A stretch of DNA of 64,000 bases from Symsagittifera roscoffensis (Eukaryota > Xenacoelomorpha > Acoela > Convolutidae): contig NC_087062.1 in NCBI RefSeq assembly GCF_963678635.1, forward strand, positions 81,820,751-81,884,750. Direction: 5' to 3'. The notes beneath the pieces were generated by a model, which was given only the letters and a program-made list of their open reading frames with translations, was not told the origin of the DNA and searched no databases. The position numbers and the translations under genes are program-made. Each line of letters begins with the position of its first letter. Positions within the stretch are counted from its first letter, which is position 1. Shown here in pieces: positions 47,640-57,108 of the stretch.

Positions 47640-50396
47640 ACAATCCGTACAGTTACTTTTTATTAGAGAGAGAGAAGAGAGAAAGAACACCTGAATTACT
47701 ATACAGTAAAAAGCCGAGGCATCAGTATAGCAAAGTGTAAATAATAAAGTTGGTTAAAATTCATTGGTTACATGTAACATTCGCCCGGAAGATACATATC
47801 GACGGAAGACAAAACTAAGTCTTAAGACGACTGGTTAACGTCTAAACAGAGCTTTGCATGCTTTTCACCGTCTCTACCAAGCCAATACTTTTTGGTGGTC
47901 CTTTCCAACATCGGGTCGACAAAAACGTTACTGCTTTCGGCTTTGGTCAAAACACTCAAATTAACTAGATTACATGCAGAAATAGTGAGCTCATGGCTGG
48001 GTCTCAGTATCCCCAGACCACGAGCTCACTCCTAAAAACAGGGCTACTACTTATTATATTACTATTGTTTTTGTTCAGTAGATAAAAATCATCATCTCCT
48101 GTAACATTAGCCCAAATACTACACAGCGACGGAGCGTAGAAAAAGTACCTATTAACGACTGGCAGGCGTCAGTTACCTTAATCGTACTCGTTTCTCACCG
48201 TCTCGACCTTGCCAGTTGATTTTCTGGTCTGTCTAGGGCTAAGTAAAAAGTTACCATTTTTAGGCCATCAGTCAAACGACTTTTGATCAGCTTTCGTTTA
48301 CATGCGAACACAACCACATAGCTGAGTCTCGGATCCTCAGACTACGTGATTGTCATTAAAAACACGGCTCGAACAACCTATTTTAACATATTTTTGTGTG
48401 ACAGTTTTATATTAAATCCATTGGAGATGGATTGACTCTTTCCTTTTTCTAGCTACTCATTTTCTGAAATATCAAACAATGACGGTGTTAATTAAGAGAT
48501 CTATGACATTCCAGCAGCTATAAAGTTAGTTTATACAATCCCTTCACATAGAACAGTCTCTGGGGGACCAAGCCTCCGCTCCCGTAATATTCCTGAGATA
48601 ACGCTCTTATCTCCTCTAATTTGTGTCCCGGGAGGGTTCCGTGGTGTATTTCTTCCCCCACTGAAGCCTCCTTCTCCACCAATATCTGTTGTCAAGTTTC
48701 TTATCGTGCGTTGTTGCCACGATAAGAGGCTTCGTATTTTCCGTCTCTGGTACGACTGTTTTTCACAATATCTGTCGTTGTTCTGATTTTCGTCACTTTT
48801 TCAGTCAAAATGGCCGTTTTTCGTATTTCTGAGAAATATTCTTCTTCTAATCGAAATTTTAAAAATTAAAATTCTAGAATATTCCGACCCTCCTTCGCAA
48901 TACTTTTTCGTCAATAAGGCCTTTGGTCGTTCTTTTTACGTCGCCGGAAGGTTGTGCTGTGCCATCTGGCTGAATGGCACATCCATCGAAGATGGATCAA
49001 CCCTTTCCCCCATCTCCTAGCTTCTCATCCTTATCAAAATGAATCTAGATGTTAATTAAATTCAAGTCAGGACATGACATGAAGCTAAAAGTTTATGTAA
49101 CAGGATAAAAGTTTCAGTTCCTTTACCCTTCCGGATTGATGAATCCGCTGGATCAAGCTTGTTAATCCTGATTTCTTCTTAATCCGGAAGGCCGTCTTTC
49201 ACCCTTCACCGTTGTTCGCAACGGCCTTGCAACTATTGTAGCGGCACAATAGTTGCAACTCGGAGTGTTCTCTGTTACTCTGTAATTCGTCGTCGTTTTT
49301 CAATCTCGATTTCGTAGTTGTTGTCAGCGCAGCTAATGTTGTTCTGTTTTTCTTTCTTGTCTGAGCCAAAATGGATGTTTCTGACGTTTCTCAGAAATAT
49401 GACGTCATAATTCGAATTTTTGAAATTTTAAAATACCAGAATATTCTAGCCCTCACAGTTTGGCCACTCGTTCCAATAACGTTCTTAATTCCTAAAAATC
49501 ACCAATCTGGAAGGCTCGCTGCTAAAAATTCGAATTCTGCAGAGATTGCATTTTTCACATTCTGGTCGAATGTCACATACTCCCCGGACAGTCCGGTCAA
49601 TGTCCTCATTGAATCACGCAATGTTCGTAAAATGGTTACAGTGTCATCGAACAGAATTTACAAAATGCACAAAATTACTCTTATCCACGTCACATCGACT
49701 CACTGCAGAATATAAATGGCATCATACTACATCACTATAGCCTTCAAATTCTCTCATTAATCTGCACATTGAGGATATGACTTAAGATAAAACATATTTT
49801 CTGACTTCCAATGTCAATGTCCCGATTAAAACTTTTTCTCTTAGATTTAAAAGGTGTTGGCTTGCAGGACAGTCCTGCCAACCAATAAGCTAAAATTATC
49901 CTACTATGCTTCTTCCCTTCGGAAATCTTGCTTGTTATTGTCCTGAATATTAAAACTAAGAAACTCTGTGGTTAGAAAGAACAATGAAACAATCTCCCTC
50001 TTCGAGAGACTACTCAAGCCTTCCATGTCACTACAAAGTGCTCAGTTCTCCTAGCTGATTAAAAACAGTCATGCAGGCTGGAATATTCAAATATAATCCT
50101 TCACTTAAGCCTTTCTAAATAAATAGTAAGTGAGTGTCTCTAAAGCCACTTCAACTAAAATCAAAATGCAAATTTATAAATGCAACAATTTCAAAACTCA
50201 ACTTAATGTTTCAGTTTTCAATTACAACTTGGTTGCTTGGTTTCTCACTTGAGTTTTTCACACACATAAACAATTCTGAGTTTTAACTTTTCTTCATCAC
50301 TCCTTTGTTTTCTTCTTTTTTCGTCGTTTAGAAGTTCTAAAACTTCTAAATTTTTCTAATTTCATCTCTTTTTTCATCTTGTTTTTCGGTCATCCG
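47640..50396 (-). repeat. 3' region of the giant Ty3/Gypsy element, possibly containing its 3' LTR
   Basis: Noncoding sequence downstream of ORF D, with two sets of diverged tandem repeats. One set has units near 47740-48060 and 48090-48400, sharing GTAACATT-GCCC, CGACGGA and GACTGG blocks. The other has units near 48425-48990 and 48993-49560, sharing AGATGGAT, CAAAATGG and CTCAGAAATAT-type blocks. Many hairpins occur: 47984-48030, 48310-48353, 48700-48730, 49129-49190 and 49229-49262. The high-coordinate side is pyrimidine-rich on the plus strand (50281-50395), a polypurine-like tract on the element's own strand. LTR ends cannot be fixed because the 5' LTR is outside the window. Confidence 0.5.
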
Positions 50397-53300
50397 TCAA
50401 TGTTCCATTTCTTCCTCCTGTGATACTGACTCTGCACTCTCAGTTTCTGTATCTTGTAACACGTCGTTAACTATCCTGACGCTGCTGGAAGCCGTCCTCC
50501 AACACTTCTGCTCTTCTACCCTCTGTTTGCAGCAAGGTAGGGGATCCACGTTAGATTCTCTGTTCCTGCAGAAGCTGTTGTGGAGACACAACGTCACGTT
50601 TCTCTCCAAATCTTCTTTCAGCATCTCTGCCTTCGCCTTTCCACTACGTTCACTCGTCCTGGAAATTCTTTTCACAGCGGTGGTCACTGCATTCCAATGA
50701 GTCACGAGAGCTTGCTTGAAAGCTCCTGCTCCAATGTCCAGCTGATATTCACTGTACACCCTGCCGTGCTTCGACATATGCTTTTTCGCATACTCGTACA
50801 ACCATGCAGTCATGTTAGCTCTGAACCATGGCATCAATCGTTTTCTTGCCCATATCTTCTTCACTTCCATCGGAATGTTTAGAATTTTGCACATTGTCTC
50901 AAAAAGATCTAAATCTTTTAGACAATCTAACTTCCGCAACTGTTCTCTCGTCGGTGCCTCCTGTCTGTTATTTTCTCTCACATGGGCTTCCAGCCATCGT
51001 ATCGCCATCATAACTCCCACTATCACTATCGTTACGGGCTGTGATGAATCTGGTAAACCCATGGAGAGCAGCTCTCCAGAGTCCCAGATCAACATCAGAT
51101 TACTACGCTTGGGATACCACCAGGTCTGCAGCAAGCAGTGGCAAGGAAACTCATCATGCGTCAACATGATGCTCCTCCAATTACGTTTTCCCGAAGCTTC
51201 CAGCAATGGTTTCACTACCATCATCACTCGGTGGACTTCATCATTCTCATCTACTGCATTGTAATCTGTGACAGTTGATCCTCTCTGTTTCTGTCTCTCA
51301 AAGTCACTGAAGTTCCCACTCACATATCCCATGAACTTCTTTCCTAGTATCGACTCCGATTCTTCTTTGGTTCTCTCTGGGACTGCTGAGAACATCTTAC
51401 ATAGTAACTCGTAAGACTTCTCGGACATTCTTGCCAATCTCACACACTTCGGCACTGAGAAGGCTTGATCCACGATCGTTCTTGTACTCTTCACGTCCAC
51501 AGCTACGAAATGTACAGGATATCTGCTCTTGCACATTGGAGCCAACGTTGAACCCACCAAATATCGTGCTCCTGATGGTCTACAATAAGTCTCGCTGTGT
51601 CTGATGTTCATTTCTGTCTCGGTTGCTTCCCTCCATTTCCCTATGTATTTCTGTTCAGTCTGCAGAACTCCTGGGAATACTTCTACACTGATGCCTGTGA
51701 CCACCTCATGTTTCTGTTCTAGATTCAATAGTGACTCTAAAGAACCAAACATGCTGTAGAATCCTAGTGCAGTCACTAGATTCACATCGGTTCCTCCATG
51801 ACAATCTGCTATCAGTTCCGTTTCTGTTCTAGCTTTCATCACTACATTTCCAAACAAAACCGTCAATTGCTTGTGTTGTTTCTCCAGGGTCCTCACACAG
51901 TCCAGACCTCCACAAACGTGACCCTCCAGTCCACAGACTTCCGCCAGACAGCTACCAGGTTTGACCCAGTCATCTGGTCCCCAGCCAGGCAACTCCACTC
52001 TATCTTCTCCGTTGCTCTTAGAGGCTGTTATCATCACATTATATATGATGTTGAGGTCACGCAGGTTACAGTCTGCATTCAGTTCCCTCTGCACGCCTTG
52101 TGTCGCCCGTAGTATTGAGTCAGCGTTGGGACTAGGACACCATGATGGCCTCATCAATTCCCACACTGTCATCAAGCTCGTTCTCAGTAATTCATCTGAG
52201 AATCCCAACCCAAACTCCACTCTTTTGTCGGATTTTGGTACTGAAGGTGCAGTAACTTCTTCTTCCAAGACCAGTCCCAATTTGGCCTGTGGATTGTTAA
52301 TGCTCTTAATCGTTACAATTCTGGACGTCCAGAATCTTAGCAACACCGCCTGCTCATAATCGAAGGAGCAATCGCGTATGTCTTCACTCAGGAAAGGATT
52401 GTACGCGATCCCTATGATCCCGGATACGTAGCCATACGATTTCTTCTTGATCGGTCCACAGTATTCACTGGATTTCGGCAGTGCTCCCATAGATTCTTTA
52501 GTGAGTCTCAGCTCCTTGTTTGAGAATCTCCTGATTTCGTCTATCTTTTTCATGGGTTCCAACTCCTCAGGTTCTTTCATGTTCACCCTCATCGGTTTAC
52601 TTTGCTGCATATCCAGCAGTGCTAGCAAGAATAAGGCTTTCGTTCGCTCATCGCCTTCCCTCAACATTTTAACACAAGTGTTTAATGCAGGTACTGAAAT
52701 CTGCTCTATCAGGAATCGAATGAAACAGAGAGCGTCTCTCCGCTTCGCACACGCTACTGCTGCTCCCTCCTGGACTATCAGATCCCTCAGGTTCGTCATA
52801 AGGAAAACCTTTTCCTCTTTTGATCTCTTCCTTTCTTCTGAATCATATTCTTCGCGAGTCAGTCCCATCATGCACCAGGCGAACCTGAGTTGTAACTCTG
52901 TTCTTACGTAAGGTACTGCCACGAGAGCATGTATTCTTGGCGTAGTCCTCATTTCTTCTTCGAAATACCTCAACACTACTGCTTTCCATGGAAGGCTCAC
53001 TAATTGCTCAATCATTTCCGCCTGCATCTCAGACGACTCTAGAGTCTCGTACGCTTTCTGCTTGAGGGTGGTGCCTTGTAACATCGTCTCCAGATAACCT
53101 TCCCTGGCACTCTTGTCTTCCAGAGCCATCACATATCCTCTAGCCGTGCTTCGGTATTCCAACATCTCCATGTATCCACCGGCGGGTTCATCTATCGACA
53201 CAGTCTCCGACACTGTCAGTCGGATATACTCCACTGGTACTAGTTGTCCTGCGACACTTCCCTTTCCGTGGTTCATGGGAGACGGTCTAAAGTCTTTCAT

Positions 53301-53699
53301 GGTACTTTCTCCACATTGGCTGAGTATCTCCATTTCCAAGGTTGCTCCAGTCAGAGTGCGGTCACTCCTTTTGGATTTATAACCGGTTGACTTTATCCCC
53401 GCCATGAGAATGGGTGGCACCATCGCTATATCAGTTAATACTCTATCTGTGCCAGACAATTGGTAATCACCTTGCCCCGAATCCATGACCTCCTCAACTC
53501 GTTTCCTTTTAGCTGAGTTACCAGCTTTCATCGATATTTCTGAATCCACCTTCGTCTTTCCAACTCTCCTCGGCATCACTCTGCTGCCTAACTTCATTTT
53601 CATCGCATTGATTTTATCAATCACCATTTTTGATCGCATCGTCCCTCTCCTGGTTCTTGACAGATACACCACCTCTCCTTCATCGTCCTGCGGTGTCAT
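50397..53699 (-). CDS. Giant-element ORF D, 1100-residue protein of unknown function
   Basis: I do not recognise this protein. It is a single uninterrupted frame. The N-terminus is basic (residues about 15-60, RTRRGTMRSKMV and MPRRVGKTK). Around the middle there is a Cys/His-containing segment (CGLEGHVCGGLDC). The tail ends in an acidic run. It has no signal peptide or membrane helix, so it is not envelope-like, and I see no polymerase, protease, helicase or nuclease motif. Its ATG overlaps the stop of ORF C as ATGA (53699-53696), which suggests coupled translation. It is the last ORF before the 3' repeat region. Long, intact and more GC-rich than host genes, it appears to have been kept under selection until recently. 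Confidence 0.8.
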   Translation of the reverse strand: MTPQDDEGEVVYLSRTRRGTMRSKMVIDKINAMKMKLGSRVMPRRVGKTKVDSEISMKAGNSAKRKRVEEVMDSGQGDYQLSGTDRVLTDIAMVPPILMAGIKSTGYKSKRSDRTLTGATLEMEILSQCGESTMKDFRPSPMNHGKGSVAGQLVPVEYIRLTVSETVSIDEPAGGYMEMLEYRSTARGYVMALEDKSAREGYLETMLQGTTLKQKAYETLESSEMQAEMIEQLVSLPWKAVVLRYFEEEMRTTPRIHALVAVPYVRTELQLRFAWCMMGLTREEYDSEERKRSKEEKVFLMTNLRDLIVQEGAAVACAKRRDALCFIRFLIEQISVPALNTCVKMLREGDERTKALFLLALLDMQQSKPMRVNMKEPEELEPMKKIDEIRRFSNKELRLTKESMGALPKSSEYCGPIKKKSYGYVSGIIGIAYNPFLSEDIRDCSFDYEQAVLLRFWTSRIVTIKSINNPQAKLGLVLEEEVTAPSVPKSDKRVEFGLGFSDELLRTSLMTVWELMRPSWCPSPNADSILRATQGVQRELNADCNLRDLNIIYNVMITASKSNGEDRVELPGWGPDDWVKPGSCLAEVCGLEGHVCGGLDCVRTLEKQHKQLTVLFGNVVMKARTETELIADCHGGTDVNLVTALGFYSMFGSLESLLNLEQKHEVVTGISVEVFPGVLQTEQKYIGKWREATETEMNIRHSETYCRPSGARYLVGSTLAPMCKSRYPVHFVAVDVKSTRTIVDQAFSVPKCVRLARMSEKSYELLCKMFSAVPERTKEESESILGKKFMGYVSGNFSDFERQKQRGSTVTDYNAVDENDEVHRVMMVVKPLLEASGKRNWRSIMLTHDEFPCHCLLQTWWYPKRSNLMLIWDSGELLSMGLPDSSQPVTIVIVGVMMAIRWLEAHVRENNRQEAPTREQLRKLDCLKDLDLFETMCKILNIPMEVKKIWARKRLMPWFRANMTAWLYEYAKKHMSKHGRVYSEYQLDIGAGAFKQALVTHWNAVTTAVKRISRTSERSGKAKAEMLKEDLERNVTLCLHNSFCRNRESNVDPLPCCKQRVEEQKCWRTASSSVRIVNDVLQDTETESAESVSQEEEMEH

Positions 53700-53899
53700 C
53701 TTGATGGAGAATTCGCTTCACTCTCATCAGTGGCTGAGTCGATCAACAACTCACTCAGTCTCCCTTCACACTCATCAAGCTTGTCAAGTACTTCTCTCAT
53801 CAAGGGTTGATTGAGACCCATTTTCAGAATAGACTGGGTCCCATAGCTTTGAACCACGGTCCAGACTTCTTCCATAAACGACACTCTGTCCAGGTGCAT
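53696..53899 (-). CDS. Giant-element ORF C, small ORF linking B and D
   Basis: A 67-codon frame starting at ATG 53899 overlaps the end of ORF B by 76 nt in another frame. It ends in a TGA that overlaps the ORF D start as ATGA. The product is acidic at its end (LSELLIDSATDESEANSPSR) and helical-looking, with no recognised family. It could instead be the true C-terminus of ORF B reached by a frameshift, the present ORF B tail being out of frame. Confidence 0.5.
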   Translation of the reverse strand: MHLDRVSFMEEVWTVVQSYGTQSILKMGLNQPLMREVLDKLDECEGRLSELLIDSATDESEANSPSR

Positions 53900-56505
53900 C
53901 CCGTGCTACTCTCGTGGTCTCGATGATGTACTTCCCATTCTTCTTCGGGCAGCGTTCCCAAGAAAGGTACTCTGGCTGAGGCCTCTATTCTTCTCCTCCG
54001 AGGTGATTCCATGAGGATTCTCTGGTCGTTATTTCTTGAATTGCCAGGAGAGCTGCTCTCCGGCAAATTCCGTTTCATTTCCATAAAGGCTGACGGAGGC
54101 TCCAGTGTCGAGATGCCTTCATCCGCTGGCTCAGTCGTTTCCAACGTATCTGCATTATTTTCAAGATCACTGAAGATATTGAAATCCAGGCTGGATCTTC
54201 CTCCTGTCGATGCCCTGTCGTCTTCCCCACCAGCTTGATCTTGTTGCATGGGTTCTTCGGTTTGACGGCTTCCACCCTGTCCGTCATTTCCTTCAGACTT
54301 ATCCTTGTTCGAGCTCGATGGTCCTTGTTCGTCATTGTCGGCTTCTTCCTGGAATCTCGGTATGAGCAATGTACCGGCCGATTTATCTTCTTCTTCTCCA
54401 TGGACCACTTTGATTTCTTCGCAGCCGAAGGGTGCTAGGAAAGTTCTCGTCTGCAATATTCCTCCCACTTTCATCTCCTTTTTCACACTGGTCAGGATTA
54501 ATGAGGCTTCAGGCAATTCGGTCCTGCCTCTCATCCTCGTCGGAGCTAAGCCTAATTCCTTCCATTCCTCATCAAATCTTCCAGGCTTGGGAGTCGCGGC
54601 GTTGCTTATTCGCCTTCTCGTCGCTTGATCCGTGTATGCAAATCGTGTGTACTGTAACACGGCGGCATTTCTCCCTACGAAGTATGGATCCATCGTTCCC
54701 ACGAAATTCCCTACTCTCCTTTCATTGGTTTCGAATGCTCTCAACCTAGGAGTTTGTACCACGGAGACTGCTCCGAGCAACATCCTTCTTATCAGAGGGA
54801 ATTCAGGGATTGCCTCCGGTAGCTTCTTGTAATCGCCCCAGTCCTTCGTCTCTTCTCTCACTTTGTGATATGCTGCAGTGAGACGAGGTACTCTGGTTAT
54901 TTCACCATTCGTTTTGTCATAGGGTCTCAGATTCCAAAGCCTTGGAAACACCTCGATGTGTCCTCTTTCTACTTCTCCCATGCGATCACGGAAGTGATCG
55001 TCAAAATTGATGACTGTCATCTCTGGGTCCGATATTTTCGCAAATAACAGATCTTCACTCATGAGCTCCCGCAATGTGTGCTGCTCACACCAGTTCAGTG
55101 TACTACCGTCCACTGCCGATATGAGGTTCAGGTGCAGCACCGACCTCCTATGTGCTTGCACTTTAACGTCAGGGAACGCAAACGTGACTGCTGGTCCATA
55201 GATCACTGTCACGAACTCCGTGACTCCTCTGATCAGCGCCAAGGGATCGGTTCTCATAGCCAAGCTCAGATCCGTTAATAGCGGCATGCCTCCAGCATGT
55301 CGTCTAACATCTTCCTCTCTTTCAATCGTCTCGTCTTCTCCCGTTCCAAAGCGATTTTGCTGTAAGAGATATTGGATAAGAGTGTGTCTCAGGTCTCTTA
55401 TCTTGTTCCACGAGTCCGTGGATTTCTTCATATCCAAGTTCCTCACTCTCTCTTTCATCTGCTCTGGACAACGTGCCAGTTTCATTACTCCTCCCAAGTT
55501 TCCGTGGGTAATTGCGATCAATGTCAGAAGTCCATCTAACCGCAGGTTCTGTATTCCATCGGTGAACAGTATCGCCGGTCCTTTCACGAAACTCTCCGCT
55601 CCGAATGTCACGAACAAGGCTATTAGTTCCACTATCGATACTCTCACCACTGCTTGGAGGAATTCCTTTATCAAATAGTGCGAGACTTTCGGGTAAACTT
55701 TTGCCAAGAAGGACGCGGTCCATCCGGCTCCCAACCCTTCTAGCATGCTTTCTGTCCTTTCAAAGCCCTCCTGTCCTTTCACTTCCTGGGTCCAGAAGGT
55801 TTCCAGAGTAATCTGACACATTCTGTTCACAAACTCAGCGGTCTTTTCTCCGGCATTTTCCGCCAGGTTCACCTCCTTCAACAAGTAGGCATGTATCTTC
55901 GTGATCATTACGGGGCCTTTCTGAAAAGCATCTGCACCCAATGCCGCTACTCTAGGGTTCAGGTGTAGCCACTGGTTGGCTTCCGGCTTGGTTCTCAGAA
56001 CCATCGCCTCCAGATGAGCTCTCGTCTCTAGTGAATTTTTTCTTCTGGTGTCTTCACTTGCCACTTCCATTGCTCGGAACCATAAGTCGTTGGACATTGC
56101 CGTGATCACTCGATGGTCGTCGTCTATTCCCGGTTTTAGTTTGAGTTGTCGACTGAAATTGTACAGTTCCAACCCCAGCACTTCGTCCAACACTAACATG
56201 TGTAGCGCGTGGTCCTTGAATCCTCTCATCGCGTTTGAGATATCTGACCATACTGCAGGCAGTTCAGCCTTAAGTGGCCTCAGGTTCTCCATTTCTATCA
56301 TGCGATTTGGGGCTGATATGATCACATCATATTTTCCTTCCGAGAGTAAGGCCACAATTGCATACACGAATTTAAGTCCATCCGGGAGATGTGCATATCC
56401 CGGAGACAACGCAAATACTACTCTCAATGCCACTTTATTGAATGACCCCTCCTTCGTTGCATCCACCACTTCACCCATCGACTCCAGGATGTCTTTTATC
56501 GCTGG
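53824..56505 (-). CDS. Giant-element ORF B, C-terminal part (about 890 residues, unknown)
   Basis: Open in the same frame as 56919-56506, separated from it only by a TGA at 56508-56506; the first ATG is 56478. The first 130 residues (VVFALSPGYAHLPDGLKFVY, YDVIISAPN, LVLDEVLGLEL) read like the back half of an SGNH-type fold that starts in the preceding segment. The central 500 residues are well-ordered in appearance but unrecognised. From about residue 690 there is an acidic, Gln/Ser/Gly-rich linker, then a basic RRRRIEASARVPF segment near the end. No membrane helix is evident. I infer it was part of one polyprotein of some 1700 residues with the SGNH domain. Confidence 0.7.
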   Translation of the reverse strand, partial: PAIKDILESMGEVVDATKEGSFNKVALRVVFALSPGYAHLPDGLKFVYAIVALLSEGKYDVIISAPNRMIEMENLRPLKAELPAVWSDISNAMRGFKDHALHMLVLDEVLGLELYNFSRQLKLKPGIDDDHRVITAMSNDLWFRAMEVASEDTRRKNSLETRAHLEAMVLRTKPEANQWLHLNPRVAALGADAFQKGPVMITKIHAYLLKEVNLAENAGEKTAEFVNRMCQITLETFWTQEVKGQEGFERTESMLEGLGAGWTASFLAKVYPKVSHYLIKEFLQAVVRVSIVELIALFVTFGAESFVKGPAILFTDGIQNLRLDGLLTLIAITHGNLGGVMKLARCPEQMKERVRNLDMKKSTDSWNKIRDLRHTLIQYLLQQNRFGTGEDETIEREEDVRRHAGGMPLLTDLSLAMRTDPLALIRGVTEFVTVIYGPAVTFAFPDVKVQAHRRSVLHLNLISAVDGSTLNWCEQHTLRELMSEDLLFAKISDPEMTVINFDDHFRDRMGEVERGHIEVFPRLWNLRPYDKTNGEITRVPRLTAAYHKVREETKDWGDYKKLPEAIPEFPLIRRMLLGAVSVVQTPRLRAFETNERRVGNFVGTMDPYFVGRNAAVLQYTRFAYTDQATRRRISNAATPKPGRFDEEWKELGLAPTRMRGRTELPEASLILTSVKKEMKVGGILQTRTFLAPFGCEEIKVVHGEEEDKSAGTLLIPRFQEEADNDEQGPSSSNKDKSEGNDGQGGSRQTEEPMQQDQAGGEDDRASTGGRSSLDFNIFSDLENNADTLETTEPADEGISTLEPPSAFMEMKRNLPESSSPGNSRNNDQRILMESPRRRRIEASARVPFLGTLPEEEWEVHHRDHESSTGCTWTECRLWKKSGPWFKAMGPSLF

Positions 56506-56919
56506 TCATACTGCGTTTTCTGCTGTTGTAGGATCTCTGAGCCTGCTCAGAAAACCTCTGCTGTGTAGATGGTCATTGATGCCAGCAAACACAATCGTAA
56601 TTGGGTTCATGTCCGTCTGCCTTTGTACCCCTATAGCCAAAGATACTGATTGCAATAGGTCTAGGTCGACCGCGGCCAACATTATGACGTCCGGCCAAAA
56701 CAAAGACTTGGAGGTGTACACGAACTCTGAATTCGCTACTATCATAATCTCGGCCTTCCTCATTTCTGCTTTGTCATAGGCGGCGATGATGGTCTCATTT
56801 TTCTTTATCGCTTTCAATCCGCCGTATCTTTGGACATCACCATCTTGATTCACTAGTTTTGGGTATATTTTCTCCTTCACATGACCAGGGGGTGAGCTTA
56901 CTTGCCTGAACATCTTCAC
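56506..56919 (-). CDS. Giant-element ORF B, middle fragment with GxND motif
   Basis: The frame carries HVKEKIYPKLVNQDGDVQRY, which lies in the duplicated unit. It continues to IMIVANSEFVYTSKSLFWPD and ITIVFAGINDHLHSRGFL. AGIND resembles block III (GxND) of SGNH hydrolases, so a second, divergent SGNH-like module may straddle the TGA at 56508-56506. The fragment is separated from the upstream part by a 154-bp tandem duplication. Confidence 0.55.
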   Translation of the reverse strand: MKMFRQVSSPPGHVKEKIYPKLVNQDGDVQRYGGLKAIKKNETIIAAYDKAEMRKAEIMIVANSEFVYTSKSLFWPDVIMLAAVDLDLLQSVSLAIGVQRQTDMNPITIVFAGINDHLHSRGFLSRLRDPTTAENAV

Positions 56920-57108
56920 ATGTTGTCCGATCGGCTCTCTCGTCGTCAGGAATCTTCTTTATCGCTTTCAATCCGCCGTATCTTTGGACATCGCCATCTT
57001 GATTCACTAGTTTTGGGTACACTCTTTCCTTCACATGACCAGGTGGTGTCGTCAGCTGCCTGAATATCTTCACGTGTTGTCCAATCGGCGCTCTCGTCGT
57101 CAGGAATC
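56801..57108. repeat. 154-bp tandem duplication inside ORF B
   Basis: Units 56801-56954 and 56955-57108 are diverged copies; both begin TTCTTTATCGCTTTCAATCC in plus orientation. The length is 3n+1, so it shifts the frame. This accounts for why the upstream frame (58078-56837) ends early while the next frame (56919 onward) continues the same protein. Confidence 0.9.

Noticed and set aside
50397-53699. Envelope protein for ORF D
   Set aside because: There is no signal peptide, membrane anchor, furin-like site or fusion-peptide-like segment in the translated frame.
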